Assembly: GCA_051294375.1 (NCBI GenBank)
Contig: CM119270.1
Coordinates: 15,161,921 to 15,225,920 of the forward strand
Source of the DNA: Paraspadella gotoi
Taxonomy: Eukaryota > Chaetognatha
DNA length: 64,000 nucleotides
Direction: 5' to 3'
Positions 1-12,395 of this stretch are shown here, piece after piece (the stretch's first letter is position 1; each line of letters begins with the position of its first letter). Under the pieces are notes generated by a model. The model was not told the origin of the DNA. It ran no database searches and saw only the letters and a program-made list of their open reading frames with translations. A program made the translations under genes and the position numbers.

Positions 1-169
1 ATTACGACCCTCGAAAAGGAAAAAAAACCGACGACGATCGACGAGACGACACGAACGACGAGACGCTGTCATAATGCCTCGGCGTTACGAAGCCATTGGC
101 GCGGCAAATGCATAAATCACAAACGAGCGGAATTTGCTAAGAATCAATATCCCGTTGGCCGCAGGAGAG

Positions 170-520
170 AAAGGGTTCGGGGAGTGAGGGTTCGGCAGGG
201 CGGGGAGAAGAAGGGATTCGGGAAGTGAAGGGGTTGGTGACGCGGGCTGGGGGAGAGAAGGGGTTTGGGAGTGAGGGGGTGGCAGGGCGGGGAGAGAAGG
301 TGAGGGGAGTGAGGGGTTGGCAGGGCGGGGAGAGAGGGTTCGGGAAGGAGTTGCAGGCGGGGAGAGAAGGTCGGGGTTGAGGGGTTGGCAGGGCGGGGAG
401 AGAAGGGGTTTGGGGAGCGGGGGGTGGCAGGGCGGGGAGAAGAAGGGGTTCGAGGAGTGAGGGGTTGGCAGGGCGGGTTGAGAAGGGTTTGGGGAGTGAG
501 GGGGTGGCAGGCGGGGTTGG
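170..520. repeat. G-rich minisatellite, unit about 38 bp
   Basis: About eight degenerate units share the core GGCAGGGCGGGGAGAGAAGG, at roughly 280, 319, 352, 387, 426, 467 and 505 with earlier degenerate copies. Spacing is 33-41 bp. Each unit carries several runs of three to five G, so the + strand could form G-quadruplexes. Confidence 0.8.
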
Positions 521-1625
521 ATATTAGAAGATGGAAAGATGTGACGAGGGATTTTAGGAAATGAAGAGAGATGATAGAAAGGAGGAGAGAGATCAGAGGA
601 AGAAGAAAAAATGAGGGAAGATATTAGGGAATAGAAGATGGAGATCGAAGGAAAGGGAATGAAATGATGGGAAGAGGGAGGATATTAAAAGAAGGTTAAA
701 AAAGCGATGAGAAGGAAAGTGAGAGTTAATAGAAAGAAGGGAGATAGGAAAGGAAAAGAAGGTTTGAAATGAATAAAAGATGAAAAGAGAAAGGGAAAGG
801 GAAAGGAAAAGAAAGGGAAAGGAAAGGAAAGGAAAGGAAAAGAAGGTTTGAAATGAATAAGAGATGAAAAGAGAAAAGGAAAGGGAAAGGAAAGGAAAGG
901 GAAAAAGTTGGATGATTGAATGTTTGAATGATGTATGAATGATAAAGAGATTAAGAGATTCAACATTATATGCATTCTTAAAACTTAAAACCGATGAATC
1001 ACTTAGTTTAATGATAAGAGTGATAACTTTGTTTACAAAGTTTTTAGTTAGAATTACTCAATGCTCATTGTGGTTGGTAAGCCAGGGGTATAAAACGCTC
1101 AAGCCCCTATTCGCCTAAATATTAACCAATGAGAGAAAGGGAGCGAAAAGGAAAATTTTTAAATGCGAAGAAGTGAGAAGAAAACCTTAGAAAGAGATAA
1201 GTGAGCGACAAGCAATCTTCTCACGACAGTAGGGTTTCCCTTCCTTTTTCTTCTCTCTTTCGAAAAAAAAAATATTAAAGGACGCCTTCTCGTTTCGTTC
1301 CAAAAATAATTTTAAGTGCGAAGAAAAAAAAAGAGGAAAATAGGCATTGAGAAATGAAGGGAAGGTATAAAGCGGAACCTGGGTGGAGCCAGGAGCTCAA
1401 TAAAACAATTTTTTAAAAAAAGAGATTTTAAAACAAAAGATTTTAAGGCTAAAGAGGAGAGTGGAACAAAAAAAAGCAGAGGTTAAGAGTCGAAATTTAA
1501 AAAAATAAAAGAAGAGGCTGGCTAAGATTGGCGACATTACTATGGAAGCCAAACAAAACAGGAAGGATGAAAAGAAGACGGCAAAAATTAGAAAGAAGAG
1601 ATGGAGAGAGAGACGAGAGAGAGAG

Positions 1626-1665
<40 letters not shown>

Positions 1666-1811
1666 AGAGGGAGAGAGAGAGAGAGAGAGAGTCAGAGATT
1701 GGCGACCACTAAACGGCGAACGAAAAAAGAAGAACAAGAGAGAGAAGGAGAGAGAAGAGAGATGAGAGAGGGAGCAGAGAGAGGAGAGACGAGAGGAGCA
1801 TGAGAGAGTGA

Positions 1812-1842
<31 letters not shown>

Positions 1843-2091
1843 GATTGGCGACCACTAAACGGCGAACGAAAAAAGATGCTGGCGCCATTTTGAACTAAGC
1901 AGGAAGGAGGGGATCGCTGGGACGTCGAGGCTAACGAGTCGTTTCTCGCTTTACCAATTTAGACTCTCGCGTTTTCTTTTCTCTTGTTTCTCTCGTGTTT
2001 TTTTTCCTTGTTTCTTTCTATGTTTTTTTTATCCGGTTACTTCTCTTTCGACCTATTTAGATTTGTTGTTTTTTTTGTTTGTTTGTTTTTT

Positions 2092-2285
<194 letters not shown>

Positions 2286-2459
2286 TTCTTTTCTTTTCCT
2301 ATTTTTCTTTCTTTCTTTTCAAATTCTGTCGTTTCTCTCGATATATCATTTCAAAATCTTCAAGTCTCGAGACTCGAAATTGAAATTTTCGTCATCTTTA
2401 TTTTTCGAACGAGAGTGAAATAAGAAAAAAGAGTGTCACAAACACTCGTGTCAGATTTT

Positions 2460-2535
2460 CGCAATGACATGGCAGTGATGAGGCAGTGGCATGGCAGTGA
2501 TGCGGCCGTGACATGGCAGTCATGTGGCAGTTAGA
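2460..2535. repeat. Short tandem repeat of a GTGACATGGCA-like unit
   Basis: GACATGGCAGTGATG, GGCATGGCAGTGATG and GACATGGCAGTCATG follow each other with a 24-26 bp period between pyrimidine-rich blocks. Confidence 0.6.
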
Positions 2536-2854
2536 AATCCCACCATAAATACGTTACATATTGACATTCCTAAGTGAAACCCAAAATAGTTTCAGCCTTT
2601 CTCTGCCCCCTCTCTGTCTCTCTCTGTCTCCCTCTCTCTCTCTCTCACTCTTTCTCGTCCCCCTCTATCAAACCTCTCTCCTCTCATTCCTTTGGATTTT
2701 CCTTCCCGCTGTTTTTGTCGACCTTTTTCTCTTCCTTTTTTTCTTCCTTTTTTACCCATTCAGTAACCCCAAATTTTTTTTATCTTCCTGTTTATACCCA
2801 TCCTTTGTCTTTCGCGTTGTCTGTCGGGCTTAATTTCTCTTTTTCTTTGTGTCT

Positions 2855-3010
2855 GTAACTTGCTTTCACTCTTTCTCTTTCTGTCTTGCTTGCTTTCACT
2901 CCTTCTCTTTCTGTCTTGCTTGCTTTCACTCTTTCTCTTTCCGTCTTGCTTGCTTTCACTCTTTCTCTTTTCTGTCTTTGCTTGCTTTCACTCTTTCTCT
3001 TTCGTTGCTG
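2855..3010. repeat. 30 bp pyrimidine minisatellite
   Basis: The string TGCTTTCACT recurs at about 2861, 2891, 2921, 2951 and 2983, giving five units of about 30 bp made of TTTCTCTTTCTGTCTTGC. The reverse strand reads as Lys/Arg/Glu-rich peptide, an artefact of the repeat. Confidence 0.85.
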
Positions 3011-3393
3011 CTTCATCCTTGTGTTATCCTTCTTTTTTACTCCAATGCTTTTCCTCGCTCTATCTTTTTTTTCTCTCATCTCTCTCTCTCTCTCTCCTTC
3101 TCTCTCTCTCTCTCTCTCTCTCTCCTCTCTCTCATCCCTCTCATCTCCTCTGCCCTCTCTCCCTCCTCCCTCTCCCTTCCTCTCCCTCTTCTCCGTCTCA
3201 TCGGAAATTCTAAACAGAACCTACAATGCTTCGCTATTACCCCTCGTGTTGTACCGTGATATCTGCTCTCATTCATGAAAAATGAATTTAATCAATTTAA
3301 TCAATCAATTCAAAAGATAGACCCGCTCTCATTTTCCTCTTTTTCTCTTCCTCTTCCGTTTTTCTCCTTTCCTCCCTACTCGCTCCCCCCCCC

Positions 3394-3711
3394 NNNNNNN
3401 NNNNNNNNNNNNNNNNNNNNNNNNNNNNNNNNNNNNNNNNNNNNNNNNNNNNNNNNNNNNNNNNNNNNNNNNNNNNNNNNNNNNNNNNNNNNNNNNNNNN
3501 NNNNNNNNNNNNNNNNNNNNNNNNNNNNNNNNNNNNNNNNNNNNNNNNNNNNNNNNNNNNNNNNNNNNNNNNNNNNNNNNNNNNNNNNNNNNNNNNNNNN
3601 NNNNNNNNNNNNNNNNNNNNNNNNNNNNNNNNNNNNNNNNNNNNNNNNNNNNNNNNNNNNNNNNNNNNNNNNNNNNNNNNNNNNNNNNNNNNNNNNNNNN
3701 NNNNNNNNNNN
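3394..3711. other. Assembly gap (318 N)
   Basis: A run of undetermined bases between a pyrimidine-rich left flank ending in a C homopolymer and a purine-rich right flank. The strand asymmetry flips across the gap, so the junction itself could be a misjoin. Confidence 0.99.
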
Positions 3712-5568
3712 AGGAGGTTTTCAAGTTTTCGTCACAAAAGGGTGGAAAAGATGGTTAGGACTTAGGAGGGAGGAATTTAAATGAAACGAGCCGAAGTCAG
3801 AGATGAAAAGAGAATGAATTGAGAAATGAACGGAAGAAAAGAGACCATGAATAAATAAAAGGAGAAAGAGATACAGGAGAAGAAACGAATGAAAAAACCG
3901 AATGGAGGAAAGAAAAAAAAAAGAAATGGAAAAAAAAAGGAAAAAAATTGAGAAAATGAATCGACGCTTTTACCGAAAGAATTAGAAATTGATAATGAGG
4001 TAGAAATGGTGAATGGAAAGAATGAAAAAGTAAATGAGTTCAATTTAAAATAAAAAAAGAAATATAATCAAATTTTTTTTCTTCTTTTTTTTAAAGTGGA
4101 AATTGTTATGGCGGCGAGGGAGGGAGGGAGTAGAGACTGGAAAGAAGAAATCATTCACTCACGGAAATCATAAAAAGAGAAAGAGGAAAGAAAAGAAATT
4201 AGGAGAAAAAAGAAAAGAAAGATGGGGAAAATTGAAAGAAGAGATATCGTTAACTCGCAGCAACAAAGATTAAGAGAAACAGAGAAATATAGAAATCAAA
4301 AAGGGAAAAAACGCATTCACTCGTGACAATCGAAAGAAGAGAAATCAAAAGAAGTGGAGGAGAGAGAAAGGAAAATCAAAATAAGTGGGAAAAAAAGGAA
4401 AATCAAAAGAAAAGGAAGAAAAAAAAAGGAAATTCAAAAGAAAAGAAAGAAAAAGAAAGAAAAATCAAAATAAGTGGAAGAAAAACAATGGAAAATAAAA
4501 ATAACAGAAAGAAAAGAAAAAGAAAGGAAAATCAAGGGGAAGAAAAAAAGGAAATCAGAAAAAAAAGAGGAATAAAGAGAAAGAAAAAAAAGGAAGAAAA
4601 AGAAGGAAAATCAAAAAAAGAGGAAGGAAAAGGAAAATGAAAAACAGAAGAAGAAAGAAATAGAAAAATTAAAGAGAGGCAGATCAGAAATGTAAAAAGA
4701 AAAAGGAAAAGGAACCGAAAAGGAGAGAAAAAAAAATCATTCATCGACGACAAAATGAGATGAATCATTTATCGATGGGAAAAAGAAAAGAAAAGAAAGA
4801 AAAAGAAAAAGAAGGAAATGAGAAAAAGAGGAAATCGGAGGAGAGAGAAGAATCGTTAACAGACGGCGGAAGGTAAAGAGTGGAATTAATACAACCGTGA
4901 GTATTGAAATGTATTGTATATATTGTATTGAATATTGTATTGAATATACTAATTTGAAAGAAGGGGATAGACTGGAGGAGGCACTGAATGAACTTTATCA
5001 GGTGTTAGTTCTCGTTCTTCGCTGAACATTTTTTTTATTTATAGGAGGAAGAGAAAAAAAAACCTGGATATTTGCATTGACGTCATCAAGAAAGAAAAAC
5101 AAAGAGAAAATCAAAACTGGGGGAAAAAAATCATTCGCTGGCAACTTTATGAAAAAAAAAACGGAAAAAAAAGCATAAAAGTGAAAGATTTATTCACTGA
5201 GGCAGAGAAGTCACAGAGAAGTCACGGAAGAACGGAAGAGATAAATTTTGGGGGTAATATGACTAATATCGAGAGGAGATACTAAATCATAAAATGAAGT
5301 AATATTATTAAAAGAAAATAAAAAAGAAAATAAATGAGAAGAGAAAAGAGACATCAACTAAATTCGTTTTGGACGAATGAAATAAAGAGAAAAAAACTCA
5401 ACTGTATGATGATGAAGATGATGTTTATGATGAAGATGATGATGTTTATGATGAAGATGATGAAGATGATATTTATGATGAAGATGATGAAAATGATGAT
5501 GATGATGATGCAGGTGACGTTGATTATGAAAATTATGATGATGATGATGATGATGATGATGTGATGAA

Positions 5569-5618
<50 letters not shown>

Positions 5619-5700
5619 GCGGTAGGGAGGAATGAAAAGTTCGGCCTTCAAAGAAAACAGAAAGCAGAGAGAGAGAGAGAGAGAGGAGAGGAATAGAAAT
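3712..5700. repeat. Purine-rich block with a (GAT)n tract
   Basis: From the gap to about 4860 the + strand is almost all A and G (AAAGAAAAGGAAAT-type sequence). A degenerate GAT/GATGAA array follows at about 5405-5620, whose two strands read as Met/Lys/Asp and Ser/His runs. No exon is supported. Confidence 0.75.
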
Positions 5701-5984
5701 TGGGTCATTGACTCGATCCTTTTTCGGTCAGAGAGAAATCATCCAAAGTCGAGAGAGAAAAGAAAAAAGAAAAATATTATTAGATTATTGTATATCGTAT
5801 TATAAACTTATGTTTATTGTCCATATATTTAACAAATAAGTAATTAGCCTCCAGTCCATGATTTCTCGCTGCCATCCGAAAGTTCGCTTCAGAGGAAAGC
5901 CGTTTCGGCCTTATTTTCCATGAATGTTCCAATTCTAAAATTTAAACTTAAGTTAATTTTTTGAGTTAAAATAGGGTAAAAGTT

Positions 5985-6040
5985 ATAATTAGGGATTAGT
6001 TTAGGGATTAGGTAAGTTATTAGGGTTAGGGTTAGGGGTT
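5985..6040. repeat. Short interstitial TTAGGG-like tract
   Basis: Degenerate TTAGGG-type units (TTAGGGATTAG, then TTAGGGTTAGGGTTAGGGG) occur in an AT-rich setting. The tract is too short and degenerate to be a telomere end. Confidence 0.5.
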
Positions 6041-6256
6041 CGGTTATAAGCACAAGAATATTTTTAATCTTTAAGTTAAATATTAAAAAAAAATTAAAAA
6101 TTCGGGATAAAGCAGCAGAAATTGCGCGCTCTGGGAAAAAAGAGCCGACGATTCAGTTGTACTTCTTGACTTCATCTAATTGATTTCACCATCGTTGTCG
6201 TCGTCGTCCCTTTTCGACCTCGATGTCAAAGAGGTAATCGAGCAAATTAAAGAGGA

Positions 6257-6652
6257 CGACCGACCGACCGACCGACCGACCGACCGACCGACCGACGACC
6301 GACCGACCCGACGACCACGACCGACCACCGACGACCGACCGACCGACCGACCGGACCGACCGACGAGACCGACCGACCGACCGAGACCGACCGACGCCGA
6401 CGACCGACCGACCGACCGGACCGACCGACCGACCGACCGACCGACGACCGACCGACCGACCGACCGACCGACCGACCGACCGGACCGCACCGACCGGACC
6501 GACCGACGCGACCGACCGACCGACCGACCGACCGACCGACCGACCCGACCGACCGACCGACCGACCGACCGACCGACCGACCGACCGACCGACCGACCGA
6601 GCCGACCGACGACCGACCGACCGACCGACCGACCGACGACCGACCGGACCCC
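6257..6652. repeat. (GACC)n tetranucleotide satellite, about 390 bp
   Basis: Nearly uninterrupted GACC/CCGA units with scattered single-base insertions and deletions (GACGACC, GGACC). The + frames read Arg-Pro-Thr-Asp and the - frames Val-Gly-Arg-Ser. Both are products of the array because the indels shift the phase repeatedly. Confidence 0.9.
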
Positions 6653-6902
6653 GATGACATCTGCTTCGATTTTTTCGCTGTCATCCGCTATTTTTATCGA
6701 TGGCGCAACGTTTCTCAAAAGAAGGAGAAAGAAAAGAAACTAAAGAAAATATTGAAATCCAGTCAAGTTTTTTTTTAATTCGTATCTCGTCATCTGGGAT
6801 TTTTCCTTCGTCTGTTTTAATTTAGTCGAACTTGTCTTCCACATTCGAGTGGTTGACATGATTTATCTGTCGACAATAAAATCATTATTATTATAGTCGA
6901 AT

Positions 6903-6904
6903 CG

Positions 6905-6965
<61 letters not shown>

Positions 6966-6968
6966 TCA
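6903..6968. repeat. (CAT)n microsatellite
   Basis: About 21 perfect CAT triplets. Flanking sequence to about 7230 is rich in TCG/GTC triplets. The Asp-rich minus-strand frame across it is not supported as a gene. Confidence 0.9.
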
Positions 6969-7749
6969 TTTCATCCTCGTCATCTTTCCCTTCATCCGAT
7001 TCATCGCATTCGTCGTCGTCGTCGTCGTCGCCATGGTCGATGTCAACGACGTCCTCGAACTCGTTAAAAGAAGACCCCGCGACATCTGCCATCTTTGATT
7101 CGTCTCCGAGGTCGCCGTCGTCGAGATAGTCGTCGTCGCCGGCGTCGTTCGTTCTCGGTGTTTCTGTCGTCGTCGTCGTCGTTTCTGTTGTTGTCGTTGC
7201 CTCTTTGGTTGTGATACTGTTGTCATTACTTAATAATAATAATAATAATATTTATATCTAGCTGTTATCCGGGTGTTGATTGTTTGTTGTTCCGTTGTTT
7301 TTTGTTTCTATCATTGTCGTTTGTTTTTGTGTTTGTTCCGGCTGTTCTTTGTAACTGTCGTTGTCGTCATCGTCGGTTGTGGTTGACTGCATTTTGCTGT
7401 TGGTGCAGAAGAATCGAAAAGGGTTAAATTCGCTGAGTGTCTAAATTATAAAATATTGGATAGTGGAGACGTTCAGGCTCGGCGATCTGTGGCGTTGGGT
7501 GAGGGCCTAGAGCTGGAGCAGGAGATGAGCCAAGACACAGACGATGTCGTTGTTTATCGTCGTTGTCATGACTCATAACGCTTCTTCAGTGATACATTCG
7601 CCACTGATCCATAAACGCATGAAAAAAAAATGTATTCTGTTCAATCAGTAAATTCGAAAAACTATGACAAAAAAAATCATGAGAGTAATAAATAGTTAAA
7701 TTATTTCTTTCTCATTCAAAGCCCCCCTAGAGCAAAAATGTTCTATAAT

Positions 7750-8075
7750 TCTATAGTATTAACCAATGAGAAAGTCCGTGAGGTCCTCGCGACGTAATCG
7801 CTTCCGACTCAGTCTGATTCGCGGCGAACGACCAATAGCAACGAGTCTTTGCCTTAACGACGAGATTTGTCGTAACCTCTCGACCAATGAGACGCGAAAG
7901 ACCGGGAGATGCCGTCGTTGAAAGACGTTGTGGACGACGACGCGAAAAAAAAAGAGGGGGTGTCGTTGTCTCCGTAGCGGCCAGTCGCAAGCGTCAGACG
8001 TCGTCGTCGTCGTCGTCGTCGTCGTACTTGGCAGAGGAAACAGATTCTGCAGTGCGTCTGGCCTTTAAAAACCCC
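7750..8075. promoter_or_regulatory. Possible promoter-like cluster of CCAAT boxes
   Basis: Three CCAAT boxes lie at 7763-7767, 7832-7836 and 7884-7888 in a locally GC-rich, CpG-rich stretch, followed by (GTC)n repeats and a TTTAAAA box near 8063. CCAAT clusters of this spacing are typical of NF-Y promoters. I could not identify a transcript on either side, so this is inference. Confidence 0.25.
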
Positions 8076-8299
8076 GAGCCCTCGGGACGGGCTTTTTGTT
8101 GTTGTTGTCGTTGCTGTTGTCGTTGCTGTTGTTGTTGTCGTCGCTGTTGTTGTGGTTATATTTCGTTTGTCGAAATCCCGTTTTACGTTGTTGTTATGGT
8201 TCATTCTCAAATCTTTGCTGGTCTTTGGTTGCATTTTGTTTTACTTTGTACAGTACTTTGTATGTATATTGAATTATATATTGATAAAACCTATCTACA

Positions 8300-10334
8300 T
8301 GGTATCTTTTAAAAAACTATCTCTTTCGAGTTCAATGTGACAACATAACAAGAAATAAATGAAGACATGAATTAAGATATAAATGAAATACAAAAGGTCA
8401 ACTTTTGCAATTACAAGCCATTACGTATGTCTGTTATAATATATGAAACACGTGTTACAATTTAATCAGCGTACAAATCGGATTTTCAAAAGCAAAACGA
8501 GAATAGATGAACGGAACGGTAATTTAAATTTATTACTAAAATTCAAATCAACTTTTTGAATCATTGAGTATATATATGGATATGAAATAGGTACAACCAA
8601 TATATAAACCATAAAACCTGCAGTCATATTGAAAATCAAGAAAACGCATCGTTAATGAAATAATTATAATTACACAATTTGTTTTAATCGTTTTCGTTCG
8701 GTTTTTGGGCAAAATTGAAACCTTTTTCGATGGAAACGAAATTGGGCCGAATTCCGTCACACCCTGGGATAATTCTGTTGTTGCCAAATGACGTGGTAAA
8801 TTGCGTCATCCTTTGAATTGACGCAGCATTTTGTTGAGGACGTTAGGTGTCTGCTTGGCGCGCTGGACTCGTCCGACTAATGAGGAAGGGGGGGGGGCGA
8901 ATTGAGAGAGGTTTAAAAATTGGAAAACTCAGAAGTCATTATTTAAAAATGGAGATTGAAGATTAAGTAACACGGTGTTTGTACAATCTTAACCATAACA
9001 AGTCATACAAAACACGAATGATAGTTAAGTTCCTGATAAAGTAGTTACTAGTTAGACCAGCAATTCGTATTGCGTACTCTATCATTACGGTTAAACTACA
9101 AAATATTAAACTAAAATGAAAGAGATTGAAATAAAATAGACATATATACTATATTATATAGCCAAAGGACCAACCCGGTTTGACGAATCTTCGTCTACTC
9201 CGACTTTGACTTCGACTCAGAATCAAATTCATACATTTTTTCGTCGAAATTTCGTTTTCTTCCAAACAAAATAGATATTCGGCCAACGTCTGTGCCTGCG
9301 AAAAGCAAAACAATTATTACAAATACAAATATATATATATATTTATATGTATATATTGTTACGCTAGCGTCTTTAAGTCCTTCCCGCTCTGATCCTGTGT
9401 CCTGAATCTCCGGTATAAATTCCAGGTCGGCTTTCTTGGAATCGTCTGGCCTGAAGTAGCAGAATTAACGTTATTGAAGAGTTACAGAACTTAATCAAAT
9501 ACGTATTTCGCGTTGTGACTTGTGACACACATGTCAATTATTGCTGGTTTTTTTTTTTACCTTTGAATTACGAAATCGTCGACGTCGTTCTTTTCACTCG
9601 CTCGACCTTCCATGCTGCTCGATTCGTGTCCTTCAATTATTTTATTATGAATAAATACAGTTTTGTAAAAAATAAAGAATCGAGAAAGATATTAAATAGA
9701 ATTCAAAATTCACCCAAACTTACTCGTGGGCCAGAGTCCCGACGTCCAACTAACCGGCGCTCTCTGCATTGACGGCGCCGTCCATTGATCGGGCGCCGCT
9801 TCGGTCGACGACGCGGCGACGACGACGACGATAAAAAAAGCGGCGAAGCCCGGGCTAGAACCCGAGACGTCAGAATGAAAAGCGTCCAGCGACATCGTCT
9901 CGTTTGTGAGCCGAAGACAGAGCGACGTTCGCTTTTAAACCAGGCGCTGTCCCCCCCCCCTTTTAAGAGAAATCTGGACTCGCACGCGAATTTTGGTTTT
10001 TCCCTTCATTTGTTCATTAATTTTTTAAATTAAATCATTTCGATAGAATTTATATCATTTTGCGATGTTCCTTTTTTTTTAGTTTATTTGAATTCGTCCG
10101 TTTCGTTTCTCTCATTCCCTCCATCGTCTTTTTCCCCCCTATCTCTCCCCCTCTCTCTTTTTGTGTGAGTGTCTCTCTCTCTCTCGTCGTTCCATTAATT
10201 CGGGAGGAAACAAACGTTAATTCCGGACTTAATCGATAAATTAAATTCTAGTTAATTAAATTTTTTTTCTCGCGCCAATCGTGCGGTGCTTAACGCCATC
10301 AGCAGTCCGAAAGGCGATTAGCAGTAATCGCTTT

Positions 10335-10385
<51 letters not shown>

Positions 10386-10780
10386 TTTTTTTCTCGTCCT
10401 CTTGACTTGTCGTCTCTTCGCGAATCCTATTTATAATTTATCTCTTTATTTAAAAACTTGGGAAGCTTTAAAAAAAATATTTATAAAATAAACGTCGCCA
10501 CGCGCTCATAACAAGCACCCACCTAAATTCGTTTTAGTCAAATATCAAAATAAATACACACCGCTGCAGCAGTGATGGAGCCCCCCCCCGCCGATGACCA
10601 CCAGGCGCCATCAGCAATGGGCGTTGGCTGATGGCAGACGATGGCGCTGATCCCATCAGGGATTGCAGGCGCCAGAGGAAGGTTGGTGACGATTGCAGAT
10701 TCGCTTCACCGGAAGTCGGACGCTTGACGACGATATTATTAAGATGATGACGACGACGATGATGATGACGATGAGGATGA

Positions 10781-10814
<34 letters not shown>

Positions 10815-11168
10815 TCGTGTCGGGCAATGAGCGCCATCATCAGTCGGCGAAGCGTTAAACGCGGATCTCAATTCCAAGACATTGACTTTCTCTCTCGAGT
10901 CTAGAGTCAATAAATCAACGACAACGACGACGACGACGACGACGCTGATTGGTTCGTCGACGGAAATCGACACTCGGGAGGAAAAAAAATGAAGACAGTG
11001 AGAGAGAGAGTGACAGTGAGTCTGCTCCTTTGGCGATAGCAGGCCTGTAACCGTTCCAAGCATAGTACTGAATATTTAAAACTTGATAAAGATAACTATG
11101 AAGACGACGACGACGTCGTTACGCATTCTCATCACGATTGTGAAGACGGCGAAAAATTCGAGGATGAC

Positions 11169-11200
<32 letters not shown>

Positions 11201-12395
11201 CGACGATGATGACGACGACGACGATGCAAATTATTTTCGCCCATAAATCGAAGAGGGAGACGACGGAGTGAAATTTTTTTTTTTCGTCCATTAAATTCGC
11301 TTTCATTCGCTAATTTCTCGGCGAATCACCGATAATTCTCAACATATTGTCGTCATATTTTTTCGGTCTATTTTTTAAAATCGGCTTTAGCAACAGATGG
11401 TGACTATGGTTATGCTGGGCAAGAAGCCGTTTGATTTCCTTGCCTCGATTCATTCCATTTAATAATTATATAATTAAAAGTTAAACATTAAATAGTAGAT
11501 CGTGAGTGTTAAACGCTCAGCCGCCTTGGCATTTTTATTTTTTAAATTTTCATTTTAAACAATAAATGCTACGATTCAAGGTTTTTAGTCTTTTAGGTAG
11601 AACTTTTATAAAAGTTATGTTTTATTCCACGAAATTATAAGTTATGTCCTAGACGTTGTTAGTTTGAATTTAAAAAATTAATCAACTGAGACCTATCATC
11701 AAACAAAACAAACCTACATATTGGTTACATTTTTTCGGAGCAACTTGCGCTCGCTCAATCGAAGATAGAAACCTGAAATTAAAAATCTGAATACGAACTA
11801 ATCGTACGCTACCAAATATTTGTTCGAAAATCACTCAATACTCATTTTGTTCTCAATCGCTGGATGACTTAGTCGCCTTAGTCGCTTACGTAACTCCGTC
11901 AAACGTTAAAAAAGAAAAAGCGCCCACTAATAAAGACAAAGGAACAACGTCTAGTCGCAAAGAGAGCTCTCGACGAGCTGAGTGACAAAGGGATTTTAGA
12001 GGCAAATGTATGTTTATAATCTAGAAAATATATTTTTTTTGAAAATCATTCTCGGGACAGGGTAACAACTTAACAATGTTTCTTCCTTGCCCCGATTTTT
12101 AAGCCTCGAAAACCACGCACTTGTTAACCAAGTAAAATCAACTAATTAAAAACTGGATGAAGATCTCCATTCTAAAATAAGCTCTAAAAAGAAGAAAAAA
12201 GAAGAATAAAAAAGAAAAACAAAAACAACAATATAAAACAAAACAAACGAGACCAAAAAAAAACAAAACCAAAACACAAAAATCGAAACGAAAGAAAAAC
12301 GACTCCAACGTCAACTCTCTCGTTAAGAGAAATGAGACAATGAGGAGAGGGTCCGATGACGCCGGATCCGCCGGGGAACCCTCGACGCCCGCGCG
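8300..12395. other. Mostly gene-free intergenic DNA
   Basis: AT-rich sequence with scattered GAC and CT repeats. A weak three-exon chain on the minus strand at 9229-9895 is discussed under findings. Elsewhere, including 11.3-12.3 kb, I see nothing recognisable. Confidence 0.5.
10336..11225. repeat. Cluster of (GAC)n trinucleotide arrays
   Basis: A perfect CGA/GAC array of about 16 units lies at 10336-10384. More GAC/GAT arrays follow near 10747-10812, 10919-10945, 11102-11116 and 11164-11224. The poly-Val (minus strand) and poly-Thr/Asp (plus strand) frames across them are repeat artefacts. Confidence 0.85.

Noticed and set aside
5985-6040. Telomere end
   Set aside because: Only a few degenerate TTAGGG-like units inside contiguous sequence; at most an interstitial tract.
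6176-6743. Long frames on both strands (Arg-Pro-Thr-Asp and Val-Gly-Arg-Ser repeats)
   Set aside because: Direct products of the GACC satellite, whose scattered indels would break any real frame.
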